Of a stretch of 64,000 bases of DNA, positions 46,123 through 54,610 are shown piece by piece (position 1 is the first letter of the stretch; each line of letters starts with the position of its first letter). The notes beneath the pieces are model-generated. The model saw only the letters and a list, made by a program, of their open reading frames with translations. It did no database searches and was not told the DNA's origin. The position numbers and the translations under genes were made by a program. Origin of the DNA: Pseudomonas veronii (GTDB lineage: Bacteria > Pseudomonadota > Gammaproteobacteria > Pseudomonadales > Pseudomonadaceae); assembly GCF_001439695.1 (NCBI RefSeq), contig NZ_JYLL01000008.1, forward strand, positions 124,001 through 188,000, written 5' to 3'.

Positions 46123-46138
46123 CGCCTCTGACGAGGCG
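46123..46138 (-). terminator. Short hairpin between the pra-like and FadL-type genes
   Basis: CGCCTC (46123-46128) and GAGGCG (46133-46138) form a 6-bp stem with a TGAC loop, 34 bp after the PraB-like stop. Possibly an attenuator. Confidence 0.4.
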
Positions 46139-46171
46139 CCTGCCTTTGCACGGGTGATCAGTCCGTTGTTC

Positions 46172-46681
46172 TTATTGCATGTGCAGAGTCGGCGCCTTGA
46201 CGGACAACGACTGAACAGCACAACTGCCCGAGAGCGACTGGCTGGAAGTCGTCGAGAGCGTTTGAGTGACTTCATCCCAAACCAGATTCAGCGTGCCTGG
46301 GCCACAGTTGGAAGGCGGGAAAGCAACGGTCCAGCCAACATTGGTCACAGTAGCGGTGCCCTTTTTGGTGACTGGGTCGTAACTGGTTGCGCTTAATACC
46401 CAACCTGGAGACGGAATGTTCTTCAGGACAGGCAAGCCACAGAGTCCGCCGCCAGAGAGAGTTGCCGCAGTGATGGTGACCACACCGCTAGTCACCGTGC
46501 CGCCAAAAGTGACTCCGCACGTGATAGGGGCGCCCGCAGACGAAGGAGACGTCACCACAATGGTGCCGGCACTAGTAGTGAAAGGTCCCGCAGGCGTGAT
46601 CGTCGCCGCGTTGGCCATCGAAGCCGCGCCAAAGCACAGAGCAAGCGAAGTTGCACAAACGAGGGTTTTCAAACTTTTCAT
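46172..46681 (-). CDS. PraB-like secreted alkane-oxidation activator protein
   Basis: 169 aa. A strong signal peptide spans about residues 1-25 (ending MANA). The mature protein is Thr/Ser/Gly-rich and beta-prone, with four cysteines (near residues 55, 81, 124 and 153) that could form two disulfides. Length, composition and position beside alkB agree with the PraB family, named in P. aeruginosa for secreted proteins that stimulate alkane oxidation and also described as a biofilm adhesin. It has the same four-cysteine layout as the next gene upstream, so the two look like diverged duplicates. Called on family shape, not on an alignment. Confidence 0.7.
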   Translation of the reverse strand: MKSLKTLVCATSLALCFGAASMANAATITPAGPFTTSAGTIVVTSPSSAGAPITCGVTFGGTVTSGVVTITAATLSGGGLCGLPVLKNIPSPGWVLSATSYDPVTKKGTATVTNVGWTVAFPPSNCGPGTLNLVWDEVTQTLSTTSSQSLSGSCAVQSLSVKAPTLHMQ

Positions 46682-46815
46682 TATTTTTCCTCACATGTTA
46701 TGGCGAGTCATTCGCCAGGGGGTAATGGCCATGAACGAGAGGTCACGGAGAAACTGCAGAACTTCCCTTTCCAGCCAAATTTCAATTCAATTACCACTGC
46801 AACTATTGGATATAT

Positions 46816-47310
46816 CTATTCGACAACTTTGAAGTTGGCCGGCATCTTGATCGACACCGTCTTGATCTTGCAGTCTTCGCCAATCGGCACATTGACGGCT
46901 TCCAACTTGCCGGTGGCGTTATCCCAGGTGCCGTCGGCCGTGGAGGGGCCGCACTTGCCGCCCAGGCCGAAGGCGTGGACGTCCACGCTGATCTTCGACA
47001 TCGAGCCGCTTTGGGTGTCTTTGGCCACCAAGATCCACGGCAGGTTGATCGCTTCGACCCGGCTGCACTTGAGGCCGCCGTCGAATTCGACCTTGTCGAC
47101 ATTGACGGACGAACCGTCGGCGGCAACCTTGCCCGCCACCTTGATGGTGCAGTCGGCACTGATCAGCTTGCCTTTGGAAAAACTGATGGGCCCTTGGGCA
47201 GTAAACGCACTACCGGCAGGTTCAATACGGGCAGCCTGGGCTTGCTGATAGACAATCAGACCCAATGCCGCCAATAAGATATGGGCGGTGAACTTGGCAG
47301 GTGTTTGCAT
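46816..47310 (-). CDS. PraA/PraB-like secreted protein, second copy
   Basis: 164 aa with a signal peptide to about residue 26 (ending QAQA). The mature domain starts ARIEPAGSAFTAQGPISF and has four cysteines (near residues 54, 82, 124 and 149). Spacing resembles its downstream neighbour, and both begin the mature chain with a IxPAGxFT-like pattern. It lies 135 bp downstream of alkB, with a terminator-free gap, and may be co-transcribed. In P. aeruginosa, PraA and PraB are adjacent secreted proteins of the alkane response; a role in emulsification or surface contact with alkanes is inferred. Confidence 0.65.
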   Translation of the reverse strand: MQTPAKFTAHILLAALGLIVYQQAQAARIEPAGSAFTAQGPISFSKGKLISADCTIKVAGKVAADGSSVNVDKVEFDGGLKCSRVEAINLPWILVAKDTQSGSMSKISVDVHAFGLGGKCGPSTADGTWDNATGKLEAVNVPIGEDCKIKTVSIKMPANFKVVE

Positions 47311-47445
47311 GGTGAACGTCCTTCCCTTGCTTTTATTTTTGTGGGGTCAAACAACTCTCTTGCAATGAAATCGATAAACGCTGGGCGATAAGAAACCGCG
47401 CGAGACAAAGATCCCGAGCACGCCAGGTAACTTTTTCAGTTCATC

Positions 47446-48726
47446 TCAGAACGTTTTGCTATTGCCGCCGTATTGTTTCAGATAGTGCAGACGCTTGGAC
47501 GGTTGAAGATTGGTCAGGGTGATATCCCCGGCATAATGCCTGAGCACCCGATGGTCCATCCGTCGTCGCCACAAATACGGCACGTAAGCCCAGACAATCA
47601 TGCTTGCATAACCGTAGGGAAGTTGCGGCGATTCATCGAAGTGACGCAACGATTGATAACTGCGCGTCGGATTGGCGTGATGATCGGAGTGCCGTTGCAG
47701 TTGGAACAGAAAGATATTGGTCACGATCCGGTTACTGTTCCACGAATGTCGCGGCGAGCAACGCTCATAACGGCCGTTGGGCAACTTCTGGCGTTTAAGG
47801 CCGTAGTGTTCGACGTAGTTCACCACTTCCAGCAGCGAGAAGCCGTAGATGCCCTGGATGATCAGGAACGGAATCACCGCCGCCCCCAACCAGGCAATCA
47901 TCACGCCCCACAACACCACGCTGTACAGCCAGGCGCTGAGCACGGCGTTTTTCCAGTGCCAGGCCGGCAGGCCGAGTTTGCGCAGGCGTTCGCGCTCCAG
48001 GTTCCACGCCGAGCGTGCGCTGAACCACACCGAGCGCGGCAGGAAAGCCCAGAAACTTTCCCCCAGCCGCGAGCTGGCCGGATCTTCCGGGGTGGCGACA
48101 CGGACGTGATGACCCCGGTTATGTTCGGTATAGAAGTGCCCGTAGAACGTTGGCGCCAAAGTGACTTTGGCCAGGAATACTTCCAGCGGCTTGGGTTTGT
48201 GCCCCAGCTCGTGGGCGGTGTTGATCGCGATGCCAGTCGCCGCACCCGTGGACATGGCCATGCCCAGGTACGTGAAGGCACTGACCTGGCCGTGCAGTTG
48301 GGTGCGCGAGGTGAGATAGGCGGCCGTTTTCGCCAGCCAGCTCGAAGGTTCCAGCGCGGCGGTGGCCTGGAGCAAACCGCCGTTGATGATCCAGTCGATA
48401 CCCCCGGCAGCCAGCCAACCGGTGATCACCACCGAAGCGATGACGAACAGCACGCCGGTGTAGATGATCCAGCGGTAGTAGCGTTGCGATTCGAGGTGGT
48501 TGACGGCGGACTCGGGCGGGTTACTCACGTCTTCGCCCAACAGGCCATCGATCAGCGGGATGAGGCCGAAGATCACCAATACGCCAACCCACCACAGTTG
48601 TTGCACGCCGCTGGTGATTGCCAGTGTGCCGGCGAGTAAAGGCGTTGCCAGGGGCAGGATGCCGAGCCACCACAGGTGGCGTTTGCCGTCGGCCCAGACC
48701 TGCGGGGTGGCCAGGGTCTGATTCAT
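47446..48726 (-). CDS. alkB: Alkane 1-monooxygenase
   Basis: 426-aa integral-membrane non-haem di-iron hydroxylase converting n-alkanes to 1-alkanols with electrons from rubredoxin. The ATG at 48726 has GGAGG upstream; an in-frame start at 48843 lacks one. Six membrane helices are apparent. All histidine boxes are present: HELGHK (about 171-176), EHNRGHH (about 201-207), LQRHSDHH (about 340-347) and the extra NYVEHYGL (about 297-304). These define AlkB and separate it from fatty-acid desaturases. Rubredoxin and its reductase are not in the window. It heads a minus-strand run ending in a complete beta-oxidation set. Confidence 0.95.
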   Translation of the reverse strand: MNQTLATPQVWADGKRHLWWLGILPLATPLLAGTLAITSGVQQLWWVGVLVIFGLIPLIDGLLGEDVSNPPESAVNHLESQRYYRWIIYTGVLFVIASVVITGWLAAGGIDWIINGGLLQATAALEPSSWLAKTAAYLTSRTQLHGQVSAFTYLGMAMSTGAATGIAINTAHELGHKPKPLEVFLAKVTLAPTFYGHFYTEHNRGHHVRVATPEDPASSRLGESFWAFLPRSVWFSARSAWNLERERLRKLGLPAWHWKNAVLSAWLYSVVLWGVMIAWLGAAVIPFLIIQGIYGFSLLEVVNYVEHYGLKRQKLPNGRYERCSPRHSWNSNRIVTNIFLFQLQRHSDHHANPTRSYQSLRHFDESPQLPYGYASMIVWAYVPYLWRRRMDHRVLRHYAGDITLTNLQPSKRLHYLKQYGGNSKTF

Positions 48727-49020
48727 GGCAACCTCCGGACGAGGCAGGTGCAAAACAGGTTCAAGGAGCGCGGAAGGCTCCGGGAAATCAACCATGCGAT
48801 AAAAGACGTTTTTTTCATTGTTATTCGCTCTTAGGCATTTCAAAAATCATTTCAAAACAAACATTGAAATATTTTTTTAAATAAATAACGCGGAATCGTT
48901 AGGTCGTCAACTAGTTTATCGAGCCCTTTTTTGCGTGACCGAGCAGTCTCTTTTTCAGCTGGCTGGTCAGGTGTCTAGAGCGCGCATTGACGCCGTTGTG
49001 CCGCGACTCGGATGGCCCGA
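48727..49020. other. Intergenic region upstream of alkB
   Basis: 294 bp between alkB and the alpha/beta hydrolase gene, both on the minus strand. The stretch 48835-48895 is markedly AT-rich and includes the 22-nt element shared with the almA-like promoter. No gene is visible. Confidence 0.6.
48867..48888. promoter_or_regulatory. Shared AT-rich element upstream of alkB
   Basis: 22 nt (AAAT, a run of seven T after one A, then AAATAAATAA) matching 50173-50194 upstream of the almA-like gene at 19 of 22 positions in the same orientation. About 140 bp upstream of the alkB start. Candidate operator. Confidence 0.4.
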
Positions 49021-50019
49021 TTATTTGTTCGCCAGGGCCAACGGTGGATGCAGGACGGTGGTGTTTTGCGGTGATCGGGCCCGTTTGGCCACCTGTTCCA
49101 CCACCGCCACAACACGCTCCGTCGCGGTGATCGGCAACATATGGGCGCGCCCCTCCACCAGTTGCAGCTTGAGGCCGGGCACCCGGCTCGCGAGGGCCTG
49201 GCCGTGCTTTTGAAAGTCCAGCACCTTGTCCTTTGCGCCGTAGATCAGGCCGATGGGCAGGGTCAGTTGCGGGTAGCGCTTGACCATGCCCGGCAGGTGA
49301 TCGTTGACCTGGTTGATCTCGGTGGAGGCCGCATAGAAGTTGGCCGGGCGCATGCCGAGCAGCCCGCCGCCGCGTGTGGCGAAGTCCGCTGGTGCAGGAT
49401 CGGGGGCGAACACGCCCTTGACCACCGAGCCTTTGGTCAGCAGGCCGATCGGCATCGTCAGCGTGTGCGACAGCCAGCGACGCAGCCACGCCGGGCGCAC
49501 CGCCAATGACAGGAACACCAGCGGCAACAGGCGCTGGGGATGGGTCAGCGGTGCCACCAGGATCAACCCGGAGACCGCGTGGGGATGGTCGAGGGCCAGC
49601 GCCAGGGCCACCGCGCCACCGAGGGAATGCCCCAGCACCAGCGGTCGATCCAGGCCCAGCGCCTGGATAAAAGCCGCGATTTGCCGGGCCTGGGCCGGCA
49701 GGTCCGCCGCCGTGCCGGGATGCCGGGTCGAATAGCCCGAGCCAGGCCGGTCAAGCGTGATGACCCGGAAATGCTCGCGCAACTGCCCCGACAAGGCGTA
49801 GGTCAGGTTGCGACTGCTGCCCATCAGCCCGTGAATCATCACCAGCGGTGGGCCCTTGCCCTCGTCGAGATAATGAAAGCGCTCGCCATCGACGTCCACA
49901 AAGCGCCCGTTACTTGGAACGGCCGCTTCGATGCGCCGTGTCATCCAGGCACTGAAGCCCCATGCCACCACGCTCGCACCGACCAGCACACCCGCAGCAA
50001 TAACCCATTCGACAGCCAT
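49021..50019 (-). CDS. Alpha/beta hydrolase, membrane-anchored
   Basis: 332 aa from the ATG at 50019. An N-terminal hydrophobic helix (about residues 4-24) anchors or exports it. The hydrolase core follows, with the oxyanion-hole motif MIHGLMGSS (about 60-68), the nucleophile elbow GHSLGG (about 129-134), an aspartate in IYGAKDKVLD (about 265-274) and the catalytic histidine in GRAHMLP (about 293-299). Similar enzymes lie beside AlmA-type monooxygenases and may hydrolyse esters, for example wax esters or Baeyer-Villiger products. Divergent from the almA-like gene across about 260 bp. Substrate not determinable. Confidence 0.85.
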   Translation of the reverse strand: MAVEWVIAAGVLVGASVVAWGFSAWMTRRIEAAVPSNGRFVDVDGERFHYLDEGKGPPLVMIHGLMGSSRNLTYALSGQLREHFRVITLDRPGSGYSTRHPGTAADLPAQARQIAAFIQALGLDRPLVLGHSLGGAVALALALDHPHAVSGLILVAPLTHPQRLLPLVFLSLAVRPAWLRRWLSHTLTMPIGLLTKGSVVKGVFAPDPAPADFATRGGGLLGMRPANFYAASTEINQVNDHLPGMVKRYPQLTLPIGLIYGAKDKVLDFQKHGQALASRVPGLKLQLVEGRAHMLPITATERVVAVVEQVAKRARSPQNTTVLHPPLALANK

Positions 50020-50172
50020 AGCTCGGTCCTCTGCTTCCCTGCTGCCGACCGCCCGACCGGAATTGATCAAGGCCTCAGCCATCGCCCACACCCTGGACCT
50101 AAACTTCGTGCATACCGTCGCACATGAGGAGCCAGGGACTAGCCTAGGCGATATTTTCAGGTAGATTATTTA

Positions 50173-50194
50173 AAATCTTTTTTAAAATAAGTAA
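50173..50194. promoter_or_regulatory. Shared AT-rich element and near-palindrome upstream of the almA-like gene
   Basis: 22 nt matching the element at 48867-48888 in 19 of 22 positions. It overlaps an inverted repeat: TTATTTAAAA (50166-50175) against TTTAAAATAA (50181-50190), 9 of 10 pairs with a 5-base spacer. About 85-110 bp upstream of the monooxygenase start. Candidate operator. Confidence 0.4.
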
Positions 50195-50277
50195 TTCAAT
50201 TTTCCTTTGCAATGGTGTTCTATCTAAAAAGACAAAACAAAAACAGGAGCACATCCGATGCCCACGCAGGCCCGCCT

Positions 50278-51816
50278 ATGAATGCCCACAGTGATTCCAT
50301 CGACATCGCCATCATCGGTTCAGGCTTCGCCGGCCTGTGCATGGCGATCAAGCTCAAGGAAGCCGGCTTTAGCGACTTCTTTATCGCCGAACAGGCCGCG
50401 ACACTCGGCGGCACCTGGCGCGACAACCACTACCCTGGCTGCGCCTGCGATGTGCAGTCCCACGTCTATTCGTTTTCGTTTGCGCCCAACCCGGACTGGA
50501 CCCGCCAATTCGCCGCGCAAGCGGAGATCCGCGCCTACCTGGAGCAATGCGCCCGACGTTTTGCGCTGGCGCCGTATCTGCGCTTCGGCATGGGCCTGCA
50601 ACGTGCGGTGTTTGATGAGCAGCAACAACGCTGGCAACTGAGCTTCAGCAACGGGCGCCAGGTCAGCGCGCGGGTGCTGGTGTCGGGCATGGGCGGCTTG
50701 TCGCGCCCGGCGCTGCCGGATATCCCGGGGCTGGACAGCTTCAAGGGCCAGCGCTTTCACTCCCAGCAGTGGGACCACGCCTATGCCCTGAAGGGCAAGC
50801 GCGTGGCGGTGATCGGCACCGGCGCCAGTGCCATTCAGTTCGTGCCGCAGATTGCGCCGCAGGTCGCTCATTTGGACCTGTTCCAGCGCACCCCGCCATG
50901 GATCATGCCCAAGCCCGACCGAGCGATTTCCCGCGTTGAGCGCTGGGCATTCAAGCACCTGCCCTTCACCCAACGGCTGGTGCGCGGCGCCTTGTATTGG
51001 GCGCTGGAAGGCCGCGTGGTGGGCTTTGCCCGGCACCCACGGCTGATGAAGATGGTGCAGAAAGTCGCCCTGCGCCACTTGCACAAACACGTCACCCGCC
51101 CTGCCCTGCGCAAGGCGCTGACGCCGGACTACACCCTCGGTTGCAAGCGCGTGCTGATCTCCAACGACTATTACCCAGCGTTGTCGCGCAGCAATGTGCA
51201 GGTGGTGACCGACAGCGTGCTGCGCATCGAAGCCGATGGCGTGATCACCGCCGACGGCGTCAAGCACCCGGCCGATTGCCTGATCTTCGGCACCGGGTTC
51301 CAGGCCACCGACCCGCTGCCCCGCGACTGCATCATCGGGCGTCACGGCGTCGACCTGATGGACGCCTGGCACGACGGCGCCCATGCCTACAAAGGCAGCA
51401 CGGTGCCGGGCTACCCGAACCTGTTCCTGATCATCGGCCCCAACACCGGCCTGGGGCATAACTCGATGATCCTGATGATCGAAGCCCAGGTCGCCTACAT
51501 CCTCGATGCGCTGCAACAAATGCAACGCCACCGCATTGCCACGGTGGAGGTCAAACCCGCGGTGGAACAAGCCTACAACCACCAATTGCAGGACAAACTC
51601 ACGCGCACCATCTGGAACACCGGCGGTTGCCGGAGCTGGTACCTCGACCCTCGCACCGGCAAGAACACCACCCTGTGGCCCGGCTCGACCTGGCGCTTCA
51701 AGCAGATCACCCGGCATTTTGCGCTCAAGGATTATGTCGCCAGCATGGCACCGATTGACGCGGCGCCCCGCGCAATGGCTGCGCCACATTCCACCGCAGA
51801 AGGGAGCCTGTCATGA
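50278..51816 (+). CDS. Flavin-containing monooxygenase (AlmA/Baeyer-Villiger type)
   Basis: 512 aa from the ATG at 50278; the frame extends back to 50212 but the added residues are Lys/Arg-rich and unlike the family. The FAD site GSGFAG lies at residues 14-19, the NADPH site VIGTGASAIQF near 178-188, and the Baeyer-Villiger fingerprint FKGQRFHSQQWDH near 154-166. This combination is found in class B flavoprotein monooxygenases, including AlmA-type long-chain alkane hydroxylases. A Baeyer-Villiger oxidation of a ketone is equally possible. The start of the next gene overlaps its stop. It faces alkB-linked genes across a promoter that shares an element with alkB. Confidence 0.85.
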   Translation: MNAHSDSIDIAIIGSGFAGLCMAIKLKEAGFSDFFIAEQAATLGGTWRDNHYPGCACDVQSHVYSFSFAPNPDWTRQFAAQAEIRAYLEQCARRFALAPYLRFGMGLQRAVFDEQQQRWQLSFSNGRQVSARVLVSGMGGLSRPALPDIPGLDSFKGQRFHSQQWDHAYALKGKRVAVIGTGASAIQFVPQIAPQVAHLDLFQRTPPWIMPKPDRAISRVERWAFKHLPFTQRLVRGALYWALEGRVVGFARHPRLMKMVQKVALRHLHKHVTRPALRKALTPDYTLGCKRVLISNDYYPALSRSNVQVVTDSVLRIEADGVITADGVKHPADCLIFGTGFQATDPLPRDCIIGRHGVDLMDAWHDGAHAYKGSTVPGYPNLFLIIGPNTGLGHNSMILMIEAQVAYILDALQQMQRHRIATVEVKPAVEQAYNHQLQDKLTRTIWNTGGCRSWYLDPRTGKNTTLWPGSTWRFKQITRHFALKDYVASMAPIDAAPRAMAAPHSTAEGSLS

Positions 51817-52703
51817 AGTCGTTCAATGGCCGCGTGGCGGCGATCACCGGCGCGGCATCCGGCATGGGCCGCGCATTGGCCCTGGCCCTGGCGCGCGAAG
51901 GTTGCCACCTGGCGCTGGCGGACAAGAACAGCCAAGGCCTGGACCAGACCGTGGCGTTGATTCAAACCGCCACCCTGGCGCCGGTGCGGGTGACCACCCA
52001 GGTGCTGGATGTGTCCGACCGGCACGCCATGCAAGACTGGGCGGCGCGTTGCGCTGCCGAGCACGGCCAGGTCAACCTGATCTTCAACAACGCCGGAGTG
52101 GCGCTGTCGAGCACCGTCGAAGGCGTGGACTACAGCGATCTGGAATGGATCATCGGCATCAATTTCTGGGGCGTGGTGTACGGGACCAAGGCCTTCCTGC
52201 CGTATCTCAAGGCCAGCGGCGACGGCCATGTGGTCAACACGTCCAGCGTGTTCGGGCTGTTTGCCCAGCCCGGCATGAGCGGCTACAACGCCAGCAAATT
52301 CGCGGTGCGCGGCTTTACCGAAGCCCTGCGCCAGGAGTTGGACCTGCAACGTTGCGGCGTCTCGGCCAGTTGTGTCCACCCCGGCGGCATCCGCACCGAT
52401 ATCTGCCGTAGCAGCCGCATCGACGCCAACATGACCGGCTTTTTGATCCACAGCGAACAGCAGGCCCGCGCCGATTTCGAAAAGCTGTTCATCACCGACG
52501 CCGACCAGGCCGCCAAAGTGATCCTGCAGGGCGTGCGCAAAAACAAACGCCGCGTGCTCATCGGCCGCGATGCGTATGTTCTCGACCTGCTCACCCGCTG
52601 CCTACCGGCGGCCTATCAAGCGCTGGTGGTGTTCGCCAGCAAGCGCATGGCCCCCAAACGCCCAACGCCGCTGTTTGACAGCAACGACGAGAGCCGTCTC
52701 TGA
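51813..52703 (+). CDS. Short-chain dehydrogenase/reductase
   Basis: 296-aa SDR starting on the last bases of the monooxygenase gene (ATGA). The cofactor motif GAASGMGRA is near residues 12-20, the NNAG motif near 91-94, and the catalytic Ser and YNASK (Tyr/Lys) near 143 and 156-160. A C-terminal extension past residue 235 is basic and has an Arg/Lys-rich KNKRR stretch typical of SDRs found beside AlmA. It may oxidise an alcohol or reduce an aldehyde formed by the monooxygenase. Translational coupling supports a joint pathway. Confidence 0.87.
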   Translation: MKSFNGRVAAITGAASGMGRALALALAREGCHLALADKNSQGLDQTVALIQTATLAPVRVTTQVLDVSDRHAMQDWAARCAAEHGQVNLIFNNAGVALSSTVEGVDYSDLEWIIGINFWGVVYGTKAFLPYLKASGDGHVVNTSSVFGLFAQPGMSGYNASKFAVRGFTEALRQELDLQRCGVSASCVHPGGIRTDICRSSRIDANMTGFLIHSEQQARADFEKLFITDADQAAKVILQGVRKNKRRVLIGRDAYVLDLLTRCLPAAYQALVVFASKRMAPKRPTPLFDSNDESRL

Positions 52704-52718
52704 ACAGGAGCAAGCCCC

Positions 52719-53567
52719 ATGCTACCGATCCGTCGCGATATCCGCTTTGCCTTGCCGGCCGAACGCATCAAGGACTGGCACGAACAAGGTCCGTTCATCA
52801 CGCATTTTTTCAATGCGTTGTCGCTGCTGTTTCCCCAGGGCGAGCTGTTTTTCATGGACAGCGTGCGCCACTACCGCCAACGCATCGATGACCCGGCGCT
52901 GAAACAGGAGATCCAGGGTTTTATCGGCCAGGAGGCCATGCACAGCCGCGAACACCTCGCCTATAACGACTTGCTGCAAGCCGCAGGCCTGCCGGCACAT
53001 CGCCTGGACCGGCGCCTGAAATTCTTCCTCGACCTGCAGAAAAAACACCTGCCGCCGGCGTTCAACCTGGCGGTGACCATCGCCCTGGAGCATTACACCG
53101 CGATGCTCGCGGAAATCCTCCTGAGCGACCCTTCGCGCTTCGGCGATTCACACAAGGGTTACCAGCAGATGTGGTACTGGCATGCCCTCGAAGAAACCGA
53201 GCACAAGGCGGTAGCGTTTGACGTGTGGAACCGCGTGATCAAGCCGGGCCCCCTGCGCTACCTGCTGCGCACCGGGAGCATGCTGACCACGACGCTGCTC
53301 TTCTGGCTGGTGGTGTTCGACTTCCACCTGCGCCTGCTGATTGCCGACCGCAAGGCCGGCGGGCATGTGCAAGGGTTCTGGCGCATGCTCAAGTTTTTGT
53401 ATGGACCCAAGGGCGTGTTCCCGCGGATGCTGCGGCCGTGGCTGCACTACTTCAAGCCAGGCTTTCATCCGTGGGACCACGACAACCGTGCGCGCCTGGC
53501 GAGGATCGAGGGCTTGGTCGAAGAGATCGAACAGACCCAGCGCGAATACCGATCGGCCCAGGCCTAG
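52719..53567 (+). CDS. Metal-dependent hydrolase family protein (PF10118)
   Basis: 282 aa, 15 bp after the SDR. The helical N-terminal two thirds carry repeated acidic/His motifs: FIGQEAMHSREHLAYN (near 67-82), ALEHYTAMLAE (near 119-129) and HALEETEHKAVAFDVW (near 150-165), consistent with a di-metal site. One hydrophobic helix lies near 186-204. PF10118 members are annotated as metal-dependent hydrolases without a defined reaction; the E/H pattern looks ferritin-like. The family recurs with AlmA-type monooxygenases and SDRs, so a role in alkane or ketone metabolism is inferred. Confidence 0.8.
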   Translation: MLPIRRDIRFALPAERIKDWHEQGPFITHFFNALSLLFPQGELFFMDSVRHYRQRIDDPALKQEIQGFIGQEAMHSREHLAYNDLLQAAGLPAHRLDRRLKFFLDLQKKHLPPAFNLAVTIALEHYTAMLAEILLSDPSRFGDSHKGYQQMWYWHALEETEHKAVAFDVWNRVIKPGPLRYLLRTGSMLTTTLLFWLVVFDFHLRLLIADRKAGGHVQGFWRMLKFLYGPKGVFPRMLRPWLHYFKPGFHPWDHDNRARLARIEGLVEEIEQTQREYRSAQA

Positions 53568-53961
53568 ACCCGCCGCGCACGCAACCTGGTACAGCGCCAC
53601 GGCCATCGTGATCGCCGTGGGTGCTCGGGTCGGCGTCGAGGCGCACGCCGCCGACGCCGAATAACACACAGCGCGCCCTCGCGGCCGGCGCGCAGCCCCT
53701 CGAAGACAGGGCCGGGAACACACCGGCCAACGCCACACATGACCAGGCGCGGCACGAAAAGCCGTTGCGGTCGCCCAGTTGATTTTTCAGGTTTCTCAGC
53801 ACGCTCATGTGCGCGCTTGCGCTTTAGCGACGGAACTTTCTGATAAAAACCAGCCCCTAAGCCTGTTTCAAGATGTAATATCTGCGACTTTTTCAGGGTT
53901 CCCGGATCGCGCAGCAAGGGGAACACGCTGAAATCGCCAGCAGCAAGGAGCTTGGCTTGAG
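53568..53961. other. Non-coding gap after the almA-like operon
   Basis: 394 bp. Short frames on both strands here (for example a minus-strand one from 53808) have atypical, arginine/alanine-rich compositions, run into the upstream gene and lack ribosome-binding sites. I see no gene, and only weak inverted sequences near 53690-53710. Confidence 0.5.
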
Positions 53962-54228
53962 ATGCAACACAAACGGTCTAATACTATGCACCCACTGATG
54001 TTTAACGCACTGCTGTGGTTATGTGGGGTTGCCTTGCTCTACCTGGCCAAGGCGGTTATGGAGCTGTTTTTAGGGCCGATCAGCGAAACCTGGATCGACC
54101 TGACGCTGGTGCTGACCGCGTACCTGTTACTTTTCGTCCTCGACCCCATACGCACCCGGATAAACCGCCGCATGCGCAAACGCGCCCGGCGTAGACAGGC
54201 TTGCCAAGACACCGGCGCAGATGCCTGA
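53962..54228 (+). CDS. Small two-helix membrane protein, unknown
   Basis: 88 aa from the ATG at 53962, with AAGGAG 11 bases upstream; a second ATG at 53986 is in frame. Two transmembrane helices (about residues 14-35 and 43-62) are joined by a short loop. A strongly basic tail (RINRRMRKRARRRQ) should stay in the cytoplasm. I do not recognise the family. The stop lies 22 bp before the next start, so co-transcription is likely. Confidence 0.65.
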   Translation: MQHKRSNTMHPLMFNALLWLCGVALLYLAKAVMELFLGPISETWIDLTLVLTAYLLLFVLDPIRTRINRRMRKRARRRQACQDTGADA

Positions 54229-54250
54229 CTTTTTTTCGAGGAACCCACCT

Positions 54251-54580
54251 GTGTCCCAACCCGGCGATACCCATCAACTCGCGCTGGACCGATTTCTGCA
54301 GGCACACCCGGATGTCCTCACCCAACTGGACACTCTGAACCCGCTGGCCGCCCAGGCCAAAGGCGAAACCCTTGCGCAATACCGCGCCGAACGCCTGCAT
54401 GAGGCGTTCGAAGCCGAAGCCGAGCGCCTGGGGCTGTTTGCCTGGGAGCTGACCCTCAAGCTGACGGCCGAATCCGCCCAGGCATTCGAAGCGCAACGCC
54501 TCGAAGTGCATAAGGAAGTGGCGCAGATGGCGGGGATGAGCTGGGACGAATACTGCGAGTTGCATGGCGTGAGCGGCTGA
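54251..54580 (+). CDS. DUF6388 family protein
   Basis: 109 aa from a GTG at 54251 with CGAGGA 8 bases upstream; an earlier in-frame ATG at 54221 overlaps the preceding gene. Wholly helical, with LALDRFLQAHPDVLTQLDTL near the N-terminus and a conserved C-terminal MAGMSWDEYCELHGV. The pattern fits DUF6388, a small Pseudomonas family without known function. Convergent with the aldo/keto reductase, 30 bp apart. Confidence 0.7.
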   Translation: MSQPGDTHQLALDRFLQAHPDVLTQLDTLNPLAAQAKGETLAQYRAERLHEAFEAEAERLGLFAWELTLKLTAESAQAFEAQRLEVHKEVAQMAGMSWDEYCELHGVSG

Positions 54581-54610
54581 CGCGGCACGCCCCATGCTGG
54601 TTTTATCGCC

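Noticed and set aside
53452..53808. Minus-strand frame of 118 codons in the gap after the metal-dependent hydrolase
   Set aside because: Overlaps the real hydrolase gene, has a compositional pattern of a shadow frame and no ribosome-binding site.
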